Shown here piece after piece: positions 1-5,134 of a DNA stretch of 5,134 bases. A program made the position numbers and the translations under genes. The notes under the pieces were generated by a model. That model was not told where the DNA came from and searched no databases. It saw only the letters and a program-made list of their open reading frames with translations. The first letter of the stretch is position 1. The number at the start of each line of letters is the position of its first letter. Source of the stretch: Caulobacteraceae bacterium (GTDB lineage: Bacteria; Pseudomonadota; Alphaproteobacteria; Caulobacterales; Caulobacteraceae); assembly GCA_013815405.1 (NCBI GenBank), contig JACDGF010000191.1:1-5134 (forward strand), written 5' to 3'.

Positions 1-1
1 C

Positions 2-241
2 GGCCTGCATCGGCGCCCCGGCGCGCCGGAAGAACCGCCAGCCCAGTTCATCGCCGGCATGCTCACCCAGCGGGTTGAGGTCGCCGGGGAGAGCCTCGAG
101 ATCGGCATCGTCACCCAGGCGCGCTTCATCCGCGAAACCCTCGCCCTGCTCGACGCGGCGCCGGCGCCCGGCGCGGCGCCTCTCCCGGTCGCGCGGGTGG
201 CTGGCGCCGCGAGCGCGGACGCCGCCGCGACCAGCCCTTAG
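2..241 (+). CDS. C-terminal fragment of an unidentified protein (5' end outside window)
   Basis: The reading frame is open from base 2 to a TAG at 239-241, giving 79 residues, and it continues beyond the left edge. It uses mostly G/C third positions, as real genes here do. The first in-frame ATG, at base 59, is probably internal, because coding-like sequence (PEEPPAQFIAG) precedes it without a break. Residues about 14-54 look like a compact amphipathic helical region (for example VTQARFIRETLALLD). The last 25 or so residues are an Ala/Pro-rich low-complexity tail, probably disordered. I see no motif that assigns a family, so no function is offered. The gene converges on the MipA-like gene with only 4 bp between the two stop codons and no recognisable terminator. 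Confidence is good that this is coding, and there is none on identity. Confidence 0.6.
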   Translation, partial: GLHRRPGAPEEPPAQFIAGMLTQRVEVAGESLEIGIVTQARFIRETLALLDAAPAPGAAPLPVARVAGAASADAAATSP

Positions 242-245
242 GCAA

Positions 246-1076
246 TCACCAGGTCGCCTGTTCGTTGGCTTCCACGTTTCCGCCGCGGACGCCGAACAGG
301 AAGGCGAGGCCAAGGGAGCCGGCCACCTGGTCGCGCGAGCCGACCGCCTGGATGAGCGGGCTGTTCGCCGCGGGGTGGGCCAGCCGGTGGTAGCCGACAT
401 CGGCGATGGTCCAAAGGCGGCTGGTGATATGATAGGCGCCGGCGAGCTCGCCGCCGTAGTATCGCGTCCCGGCGCCCGGCTCATAGGGCGTGGTGACGAT
501 CGGGCTGCGCAGGGCGTCCTGATTGGTCACCCCGAAATAGGTGTCGAGATAGCGGGAGTCGCCGTAGCCGAAACGCGGCCCGACCGAGAAATCCCAGCGG
601 TGGCCGGTGTAGACCAGGTCCAGGCCCGCGTCGCCGACGACGCCGCTGTGGCCGGAAATGCCGCGCCGCACCTCCACCCGGCCACGCAGCCAATCGACCG
701 GCCACAGGTCCACGAAGACTCCGGGTTCCGCGGCGAACCCGATCTTGTCGAAACCGGTGAAGGCGCCGGTGTCGGGGCGCGAGTACTGGAAGCGGATCGT
801 GGGGCCGGCGACGATATAGCGGCTGGAGAGCAGGCCGATGGAGCCGCCTTGGTCGGGAGGGGTGAACCGGTAGGGATGATCGGCACGGCGCAGGCTGAAG
901 ATTGCCGTGGGCCGAAGCACGTCATGGTCGGCGCCTTCATAGGGCGGGCGCTCGGTGGCGCGGGCGCCGATGGTCACGATCCAGCCCTCGGCGTAGGCGC
1001 CCCCCGCGCCGGCCGCCGGGCCCAGAGCACAACAGAACGCCGCCAGACCCTGCTTGAGCGCGCCAATCCTTTTCAT
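246..1076 (-). CDS. MipA/OmpV-family outer-membrane protein
   Basis: Predicted 276-residue outer-membrane beta-barrel of the MipA/OmpV family; MipA of E. coli was described as a scaffold linking MltA and PBP1B, while OmpV-like members act as surface proteins or channels. Residues 1-29 form a Sec signal peptide (MKR start, hydrophobic core, AYA|EG cleavage). Family-like features are PPYEGADHD (44-52), an RRGISGHSG segment followed by GLDLVY (137-156), a GPRFGYGDSRYLDTYFGVT block (166-184), a GGELAGAYHIT strand (208-218) and alternating aromatic strands. The ATG at 1076 is chosen because AAAGGGG (1083-1089) lies 6 nt upstream and a signal peptide follows. An in-frame GTG at 1178 would add 34 residues before the signal peptide and is unlikely. 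Oddity: the usual barrel-ending aromatic strand (LGLAFLF, 255-261) is followed by 15 extra residues ending in Trp. It lies 102 bp after the hydratase gene and may be co-transcribed or have its own promoter. The family call is firm; ligand or role is unknown. Confidence 0.85.
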   Translation of the reverse strand: MKRIGALKQGLAAFCCALGPAAGAGGAYAEGWIVTIGARATERPPYEGADHDVLRPTAIFSLRRADHPYRFTPPDQGGSIGLLSSRYIVAGPTIRFQYSRPDTGAFTGFDKIGFAAEPGVFVDLWPVDWLRGRVEVRRGISGHSGVVGDAGLDLVYTGHRWDFSVGPRFGYGDSRYLDTYFGVTNQDALRSPIVTTPYEPGAGTRYYGGELAGAYHITSRLWTIADVGYHRLAHPAANSPLIQAVGSRDQVAGSLGLAFLFGVRGGNVEANEQATW

Positions 1077-1178
1077 CGCCGACCCCTTTCGCGGTTCACA
1101 TACGCCGCGCCAACTAATCCGGCCGGAGCCGCTAGGTTCCTTGATCGGCGGCGAACACGGGAACCAGACCACCCCCAC
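1077..1178 (-). promoter_or_regulatory. Intergenic spacer with palindromes, hydratase to MipA-like gene
   Basis: This 102-bp gap separates the hydratase stop from the MipA-like start. It holds a perfect 10-bp palindrome, TCCGGCCGGA (1118-1127). It also holds an inverted repeat with 6-bp arms, GGTTCC (1135-1140) and GGAACC (1160-1165), around a 19-nt loop. Neither is followed by a T-run on the minus strand, so neither is a convincing intrinsic terminator. The spacer could carry an operator, a processing hairpin or a promoter for the outer-membrane gene. I could not pick out a clear -35/-10 pair. Short GC palindromes arise often by chance in such DNA. Confidence 0.25.
1083..1089 (-). promoter_or_regulatory. 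Ribosome binding site of the MipA-like gene
   Basis: AAAGGGG on the minus strand, 6 nt before the ATG at 1076. It decides the start in favour of the 276-residue protein with an N-terminal signal peptide over the longer frame from the GTG at 1178. Confidence 0.7.
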
Positions 1179-1628
1179 TTAAGCCCCGTAGAGCACCGAG
1201 ATGGTCTCGGCGACACAGGCCGGGCGCTCCTCGCCCTCGATCTCGATCGTGCACTGGTTCTTGATCTGGATGCCGCCGGATTTCGGTTCGACGCCGATCA
1301 GCTTTTGGCGCAGGCGGACGCGCTTTCCCACCCGGACCATGTTGGTGAAGCGCACCTTGTCCGAGCCGTAGTTGATGCCGTGGGTCACGCCCGTCACGTG
1401 CAGGAGCCCATGCGACAGGAAGGGAATCAGCGACAAGGTCAGATAGCCGTGCGCGATCGGGCCGCCGATCTCGCGCGTGGCGCGCGCCACATCGACATGG
1501 ATCCACTGATGGTCGCCGGTGGCGTCGGCGAAGGTGTTCACCCGGTCCTGGTCGATCTCCAGCCAATCGGAGACGCCGACCTCCTGGCCGACCAGGGTCG
1601 GCAGATCCTTGAACTCGACCGGCTGCAT
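1179..1628 (-). CDS. MaoC/NodN-family (R)-specific enoyl-CoA hydratase
   Basis: A 149-residue single hot-dog-fold protein of the MaoC dehydratase superfamily, closest in style to the NodN-like branch that includes mycobacterial HtdZ (Rv0130). Family members reversibly hydrate trans-2-enoyl-CoA to (R)-3-hydroxyacyl-CoA in the cytoplasm, usually as dimers. The hydratase signature is FADATGDHQWIHVD (33-46). Asp39 and His44 match the catalytic Asp/His pair of (R)-hydratases. It is followed by the second conserved block GGPIAHGYLTLSL (55-67). The length is normal for single-domain members and no key residue is missing. The ATG at 1628 is supported by a strong GAGGAG site 7 nt upstream, and the stop is TAA. 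It is the third gene of a minus-strand cluster, 66 bp after an acyl-CoA synthetase, which fits a role in degrading the CoA thioester that enzyme makes. Substrate chain and structure cannot be read from the sequence. Confidence 0.9.
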   Translation of the reverse strand: MQPVEFKDLPTLVGQEVGVSDWLEIDQDRVNTFADATGDHQWIHVDVARATREIGGPIAHGYLTLSLIPFLSHGLLHVTGVTHGINYGSDKVRFTNMVRVGKRVRLRQKLIGVEPKSGGIQIKNQCTIEIEGEERPACVAETISVLYGA

Positions 1629-1694
1629 GCCGCCTCTCCTCGTCCGTTTCGCGTTCGGGTCTCACACGAAATCGCCGCGCGCGGCAAGGCTGCT
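1629..1694 (-). other. Short intra-operon spacer, synthetase to hydratase
   Basis: The 66-bp gap after the synthetase TAA contains a perfect 12-bp palindrome, GCCGCGCGCGGC (1674-1685), starting 9 nt past the stop on the minus strand. As RNA it could form only a 4-bp stem with a 4-nt loop, and no T-run follows, so it is a poor terminator. The downstream half is the hydratase leader with its ribosome binding site. Read-through into the hydratase is the simplest view. Confidence 0.3.
1636..1641 (-). promoter_or_regulatory. Ribosome binding site of the MaoC-type hydratase
   Basis: GAGGAG on the minus strand, inside a longer purine run AGGAGAGG (1633-1640), 7 nt before the ATG at 1628. It is the strongest Shine-Dalgarno match in the window. 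It suggests the hydratase is translated independently and not by coupling to the synthetase gene 66 bp upstream. Confidence 0.7.
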
Positions 1695-3236
1695 TTAGAC
1701 GATCGTCGAGTCGGCCTTGCCCCAGTAGGCGTCGCGGATCAGGCGTTTGTAGAGCTTGCCGGTGGCGTGGCGGGGGAGCTGCGCCATGAAATCGATCCGC
1801 CGCGGCGTCTTGACGTGCGAGAGGCGGGCGCGGGCGAAGGCGGAAAGTTCGGCGGCCAGGGCCTCGCCGGCCTCGCTCCAGTCCACCGGCTGGATCACCG
1901 CCACCACCTCCTCGCCCATCTCCTCGTGCGGGGCGCCGACCACGGCTACGTCGGCCACCTTGGGATGGGTGATCATCAGGTTCTCGATCTCCTGGGGATA
2001 GATGTTCACCCCCCCGGAGATGATCATGAAACTCTTGCGGTCGGTAAGGAAGAGATAGCCGTCCTCGTCGAGCCAGCCGACGTCGCCCAGCGTCGTCCAG
2101 CCATGCCGGTTGCGGCTTTCGGCGGTCTTTTCCGGGGCGTTATGGTATTCGAACTCGCCCCCGCCGGCGAAATAGACCCCGCCCTGGGTCCGGGGCGGCA
2201 GGGGCTCGCCCGCCTCGTCGCAGATCTTGACCTCGGCGGTCAGGCCCCGGCCGACCGACCCTTTCTTGCCCAGCCATTCCTCGGCGCTGATGGCGCAGAA
2301 GCCGTTGCCCTCGGTGCCGGCATAGTATTCGTGGATGATCGGCCCCCACCACTCGATCATCGCTTCCTTCACCGCGACGGGACAGGGCGCGGCGGCGTGG
2401 AAGACGCTTTTCAGGGACGAGAGGTCGTATCGGACGCGAGTCTCGGCGGGCAGCTTGAGCAGACGGACGAAATGGTTCGGAACCCATTGGGCGCAGGTCA
2501 CCCGGTATTTTTCGATGTAGGCCAGGGCCTGTTCCGCGTCGAAACGCTCCATCAAGACCACGGTCCCGCCGAGGGCCTGGACCGCCATGGACCATCCCAA
2601 AGGCGCGGCGTGATAGAGGGGCGCTGGAGAGAGGTAGATCGTGTCGGCGCCCATGCCATAGAGCGCCTGGCCGACCAGGGCCAGGGGGCTGGGGGCGTCG
2701 ATGCGCGGATCGACCGCGGCGGCGCGCTTTACGCCCTTGGGCCGCCCCGTCGTACCGGACGAATAGAGCATGGCCGAGCCGGCGCTCTCATCGGCGATGG
2801 GCGTGGCCGGCATCGCCGCGCGCGCGGCCTCGAAGCTCTGATAGGGTCCCTCGGCGCCATCGACCATGAACTGCTTCGCGCCCGGGATCAGCGGCGCGAC
2901 CTCCAAGGCGACGGCGGCGAGCGCGGCGGAGGCGATGAACACCTTTGAATCACTGTCGGCGACGATGGACTGGGCCTCGCCGGCGGTGAGCTTGGAAGAG
3001 ACGCAGGTGAAGCGAACGCCCGATCTTTGGGCGGCCCACAGGATCTCATAGTAGCGAGGGCTGTTGTCCATGAAGAGGGCGACGCCGTCGCCAGCCCCCA
3101 CGCCCAAGGCGCGCAGCAGATGGGCGCCCTGGTTGGAACGGGCGTCGAGCTGGCCATAGGTCACCGCCTCCCCGGACGCGGCCATGACATAGGCGGGCTT
3201 GTCGGGGTGGGCCTTGGCGTGGATCGACGGATGCAC
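1695..3236 (-). CDS. AMP-forming acyl-CoA synthetase (FadD-like ligase)
   Basis: A 513-residue adenylate-forming enzyme (ANL superfamily) that activates a carboxylic acid with ATP and CoA through an acyl-AMP intermediate in the cytoplasm. All core motifs are intact: the phosphate-binding loop [11 protein letters not shown] (158-168), motif A5 YYAGTEGNG (304-312), motif A7 [11 protein letters not shown] (384-394), the hinge at DRK (399-401) before [12 protein letters not shown], and the C-terminal catalytic lysine Lys494 in [11 protein letters not shown]. No signal peptide or membrane segment is seen. The start is a GTG at 3236, one base after the TGA of the GMC gene. No good Shine-Dalgarno precedes it, so translational coupling is likely. 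A later ATG at 3185 would cut off the family-typical N-terminal segment [18 protein letters not shown]. The neighbours (alcohol dehydrogenase upstream, enoyl-CoA hydratase downstream) suggest it activates the acid made from the GMC substrate. The subfamily resembles FadD-type acyl-CoA ligases with YYAGTEGNG, and chain preference is unknown. Confidence 0.93.
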   Translation of the reverse strand: MHPSIHAKAHPDKPAYVMAASGEAVTYGQLDARSNQGAHLLRALGVGAGDGVALFMDNSPRYYEILWAAQRSGVRFTCVSSKLTAGEAQSIVADSDSKVFIASAALAAVALEVAPLIPGAKQFMVDGAEGPYQSFEAARAAMPATPIADESAGSAMLYSSGTTGRPKGVKRAAAVDPRIDAPSPLALVGQALYGMGADTIYLSPAPLYHAAPLGWSMAVQALGGTVVLMERFDAEQALAYIEKYRVTCAQWVPNHFVRLLKLPAETRVRYDLSSLKSVFHAAAPCPVAVKEAMIEWWGPIIHEYYAGTEGNGFCAISAEEWLGKKGSVGRGLTAEVKICDEAGEPLPPRTQGGVYFAGGGEFEYHNAPEKTAESRNRHGWTTLGDVGWLDEDGYLFLTDRKSFMIISGGVNIYPQEIENLMITHPKVADVAVVGAPHEEMGEEVVAVIQPVDWSEAGEALAAELSAFARARLSHVKTPRRIDFMAQLPRHATGKLYKRLIRDAYWGKADSTIV

Positions 3237-3237
3237 G

Positions 3238-4908
3238 TCAGGCGGCGAGGGCGCCGGCCGGGGCCTTGCCCAGGATCATGTCGGCGGCCTTTTCGGCGAT
3301 CATGATGGTGGGGGCGTTGGTGTTCCCCGAAATGAGGCGCGGCATCACCGAGGCGTCGACGACGCGAAGGGCTTCCACGCCATGCACCCGGAGCTGGGGA
3401 TCGACCACCGCGCCGGGGCCGTGGCCCATCTGGCAGGTCCCGACCGGGTGATAGATGGTCGAGCCGGCCATGCGAGCATAGCCGAGCAAGGCTTCGTCGC
3501 CCTCGATCTCCGGCCCGGGCATCATCTCGTGATCGATCCAGGGGGCAAGGGCCGGCTGGGCGGCGATGCGTCGGCCCCATCGGAGGCCGGCCACCGCGAC
3601 CTCCTGGTCCAGGGGATCGGACAGATAGTTGGGGGCTATGGCCGGATAGACGGTCGCGTCGGGCGAAACGATGCGGATATGGCCGCGGCTTTCGGGCCTC
3701 ACCTGGCAAGGCGCGATGGTCAGTCCCGGGAGGTTTTCGAGTTCCATCTTCTGCTCGGTGATGAATTTTTCGGTGTCCATCGTGGCCGGAAGGATATGGA
3801 ACTGGATGTCGGGGCCCGAAAGGTCGGGACGCGATTTGCAGAAGGCGGCGATGTGGGCCGCCGAAAGGCTGAGCAGGCCTTTGCGCTGGAAAAGGTATTT
3901 GACCGTCTCGCCGACGAACCGCGCGCCCTTGGTGAGCTCGTTCACCGACACCGTGCCCGCCTTGAGCCGCCAAGTCATTGTGATGACGTAGTGGTCCTGC
4001 AGATTTTCACCCACGCCGGGAAGATCGGTCACGACTCCTATGCCGTGCCCGGCCAGAAGCGCGGCCGGCCCGATACCGGAAAGCTGGAGAAGCTGCGGCG
4101 AATTGATCGCGCCACTGGCAAGGATGACTTCGCCAGACGCCCGGGCGACCTTGCGTCCGCCGCTCTGGAGGTACTCGACCCCCACCACCCTGGCGCCCTC
4201 GAAAAGGATCCTGGTGGCCAGGGCGCGGGTCTCCACCCGCAGGTTGGGCCGGCGCATGGCCGGGTGCAGATAGGCGACCGCGGCCGAGCACCTCAAGCCC
4301 TTGCGAACCGTGAGCTGGTAGTAGCAGACTCCTTCCTGATCGGCGCCGTTGACGTCCGGGTTGCGCGGTATGCCGGCCTCGGCGCAGGCGTCCACCACGG
4401 CGTCGGAAACGTCATGGCCCTGGGTGACGTCGGAGACGTTCAACGGGCCCCCCACCGCGTGGTGTTCGCCGGCGCCGCGTTCCTGGTGCTCGGCGCGGAA
4501 GAAGTAGGGCCGGACGTCGTCCCAGCCCCAGCCCTCGCAGCCGAGCTGGCGCCAGCCGTCGTAGTCCGCGTGCTGGCCGCGGATGTAGAGCAGGCCGTTG
4601 ATCGAGGAGGAGCCGCCCAGCACTTTGCCGCGCGGCCAGACATGGACCCGCCCGCCCGTGCCCGGATCGGGCTGCGTGGGATAGAGCCAGTTGACCTTGG
4701 GATCCTTCAGGGTCTGGGAATAGCCGACCGGCACATGGATCATCAGGTTGGAGAGGAATTGCGAGGGATTGCGGGTGGGGCGGTCGTCGCCGCCGGCTTC
4801 CAGAAGCAGCACTCGCGTCTTGCCGTCGGCCGTCAAGCGGTTGGCCAGCACGCAGCCGGCCGACCCGGCGCCCACCACGACGTAGTCGGCCACGACAGTC
4901 TCGGCCAT
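3238..4908 (-). CDS. GMC-family FAD-dependent alcohol dehydrogenase
   Basis: A 556-residue glucose-methanol-choline oxidoreductase, in the BetA/AlkJ/polyethylene-glycol-dehydrogenase style. Such enzymes oxidise a primary alcohol to an aldehyde, and the dehydrogenase types pass electrons to the respiratory chain. Visible features are the FAD-binding VVVGAGSAG (10-18) with the acidic end LLLEAGG (34-40), GMC signature 1 [20 protein letters not shown] (92-111), GMC signature 2 [16 protein letters not shown] (266-281), the catalytic His487 in [10 protein letters not shown], and Asn531 in [14 protein letters not shown], 44 residues later as in choline oxidase. The equivalent of the covalent-FAD histidine is not evident, so FAD is probably non-covalent. 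There is no signal peptide. The ATG at 4908 is preferred over the GTG at 4935, which would add 9 residues, because AAAGGGA (4916-4922) lies 7 nt before it. It is the first gene of the minus-strand cluster and is followed 1 bp later by the synthetase. Choline itself is unlikely given the context, and the substrate is unknown. Confidence 0.92.
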   Translation of the reverse strand: MAETVVADYVVVGAGSAGCVLANRLTADGKTRVLLLEAGGDDRPTRNPSQFLSNLMIHVPVGYSQTLKDPKVNWLYPTQPDPGTGGRVHVWPRGKVLGGSSSINGLLYIRGQHADYDGWRQLGCEGWGWDDVRPYFFRAEHQERGAGEHHAVGGPLNVSDVTQGHDVSDAVVDACAEAGIPRNPDVNGADQEGVCYYQLTVRKGLRCSAAVAYLHPAMRRPNLRVETRALATRILFEGARVVGVEYLQSGGRKVARASGEVILASGAINSPQLLQLSGIGPAALLAGHGIGVVTDLPGVGENLQDHYVITMTWRLKAGTVSVNELTKGARFVGETVKYLFQRKGLLSLSAAHIAAFCKSRPDLSGPDIQFHILPATMDTEKFITEQKMELENLPGLTIAPCQVRPESRGHIRIVSPDATVYPAIAPNYLSDPLDQEVAVAGLRWGRRIAAQPALAPWIDHEMMPGPEIEGDEALLGYARMAGSTIYHPVGTCQMGHGPGAVVDPQLRVHGVEALRVVDASVMPRLISGNTNAPTIMIAEKAADMILGKAPAGALAA

Positions 4909-5045
4909 GCGCTCATCCCTTTGAAAGCCGGTCACGATCGTCGAAACCTTATGGCGCGGCGGTGGCCCCGTCGTAAAGGTCGCGGCTTGACTGTCGCTGC
5001 GTCATGCCTCCGCCATGCGGCCAAGGATTTCGCGAAAGACGCCCA
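4909..5045. promoter_or_regulatory. Divergent promoter region between GMC operon and crotonase gene
   Basis: This 137-bp gap lies between two start codons pointing away from each other, so it must contain, or be close to, the promoters for both the GMC cluster and the crotonase gene. A TTGACT hexamer (4987-4992, +) resembles a -35 box, but no good -10 follows at normal spacing. A perfect 8-bp palindrome, ACGATCGT (4934-4941), lies near the GMC side. Short arms ACCTT (4946-4950) and AAGGT (4976-4980) face each other across 25 bp. CATGC occurs twice 11 bp apart (5003-5007 and 5014-5018). None is strong enough to name a regulator. The divergent layout alone suggests shared control. Confidence 0.45.
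4916..4922 (-). promoter_or_regulatory. Ribosome binding site of the GMC dehydrogenase
   Basis: AAAGGGA on the minus strand, 7 nt before the ATG at 4908. It supports that start. The competing GTG at 4935 has only a distant AAGG upstream, and that longer frame would place this site inside the coding region. Confidence 0.65.
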
Positions 5046-5134
5046 ATGCCCGCCCCCAGCTTCGAGACCCTCCTCTATCACGTCGAAGACGGCGTAGCGA
5101 CCATAACCCTCAATCGACCCGACCGTCTCAACGC
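5046..5134 (+). CDS. Enoyl-CoA hydratase/isomerase (crotonase family), N-terminal fragment
   Basis: The first 29 codons of a gene that runs off the right edge. The protein begins MPAPSFETLLYHVEDGVATI and continues TLNRPDRLNA. A short beta strand, then DGVATITLNRP, then an R/K-LNA motif is the standard N-terminus of crotonase-superfamily enzymes, which hydrate or isomerise enoyl-CoA thioesters (typically giving (S)-3-hydroxyacyl-CoA). The ATG at 5046 is chosen because it places this motif at the usual distance from the N-terminus. An in-frame ATG at 5004 would add an unconvincing Pro/Arg-rich segment. The only ribosome-binding candidate is a weak GAAAGA (5034-5039) 6 nt before the start. The oxyanion-hole and catalytic residues lie outside the window, so exact activity cannot be judged. 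It is divergent from the GMC, ligase and hydratase cluster and probably works in the same CoA-thioester pathway. Confidence 0.88.
   Translation, partial: MPAPSFETLLYHVEDGVATITLNRPDRLN

Noticed and set aside
1077..1178. N-terminal 34-residue extension of the MipA-like protein from GTG 1178
   Set aside because: It would bury the signal peptide and ignore the AAAGGGG site before the ATG at 1076. The extension has no signal-like character.
1132..1665. 177-codon minus-strand frame overlapping the hydratase
   Set aside because: It is a shifted frame over the MaoC-type gene, Arg/Pro-rich, while the other frame carries the intact hydratase signature and ribosome binding site.
1674..1685. GCCGCGCGCGGC palindrome as intrinsic terminator after the synthetase
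   Set aside because: It has only a 4-bp stem with a 4-nt loop and no T-run on the minus strand. Such GC palindromes are common by chance here.
1698..1707. GACGATCGTC palindrome as an operator
   Set aside because: It lies inside the last codons of the synthetase gene (Ser-Thr-Ile-Val end) and is easily explained by coding sequence.
4909..4935. GTG start at 4935 for the GMC dehydrogenase
   Set aside because: The ATG at 4908 has a well-spaced AAAGGGA site and puts the FAD-binding motif about 10 residues from the N-terminus, as is usual for the family.
3199..5097. 632-codon plus-strand open frame
   Set aside because: It is antisense to the GMC dehydrogenase, which has every family motif. The frame shows no domain and is a composition artefact.
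1..5134. CRISPR arrays, tRNA or rRNA genes, insertion sequences, phage or defence genes
   Set aside because: I looked on both strands for repeat-spacer patterns, cloverleaf motifs, transposase motifs and terminal inverted repeats and found none. Nearly all of the window is occupied by recognisable metabolic and envelope genes.

Overview
This GC-rich window looks like the chromosome of a proteobacterium, probably an alphaproteobacterium of the Caulobacterales or Sphingomonadales kind. The evidence for that is the strong G/C bias at third codon positions, AAAGGGA- and GAGGAG-type ribosome binding sites, and the gene combination. The assignment is an inference from style and content; there is no marker gene. 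No RNA gene, insertion sequence, CRISPR array or attachment site was seen.

Layout. (1) Bases 2-241 (+) hold the last 79 codons of an unrecognised gene that enters from the left edge. (2) Bases 246-4908 hold four genes, all on the minus strand. In order of transcription they are a GMC-family FAD-dependent alcohol dehydrogenase (4908-3238), an AMP-forming acyl-CoA synthetase (3236-1695), a NodN/MaoC-type enoyl-CoA hydratase (1628-1179) and a MipA/OmpV-family outer-membrane protein (1076-246). (3) Bases 4909-5045 form a 137-bp divergent intergenic region. (4) Bases 5046-5134 (+) are the first 29 codons of a crotonase-family enoyl-CoA hydratase/isomerase that runs off the right edge.

How the genes fit together (inference). 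The first three minus-strand genes are packed with gaps of 1 and 66 bp and are probably one operon. They suggest a catabolic route: a hydrophobic alcohol is oxidised by the GMC enzyme, the resulting carboxylate is activated to a CoA thioester by the ligase, and the enoyl-CoA intermediate is hydrated by the MaoC-type protein. The crotonase just across the divergent promoter region belongs to the same beta-oxidation chemistry. The MipA-like barrel lies 102 bp downstream and could be the envelope component of the unit or an independently transcribed neighbour. No aldehyde dehydrogenase, acyl-CoA dehydrogenase, thiolase or regulator is visible, so the pathway is incomplete here and its substrate cannot be named.

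Most of the window is ordinary accessory metabolism. The points worth a second look are the gene combination itself, the C-terminal extension of the MipA-like protein, the unusual start and stop junctions, and very long antisense open frames that are composition artefacts.
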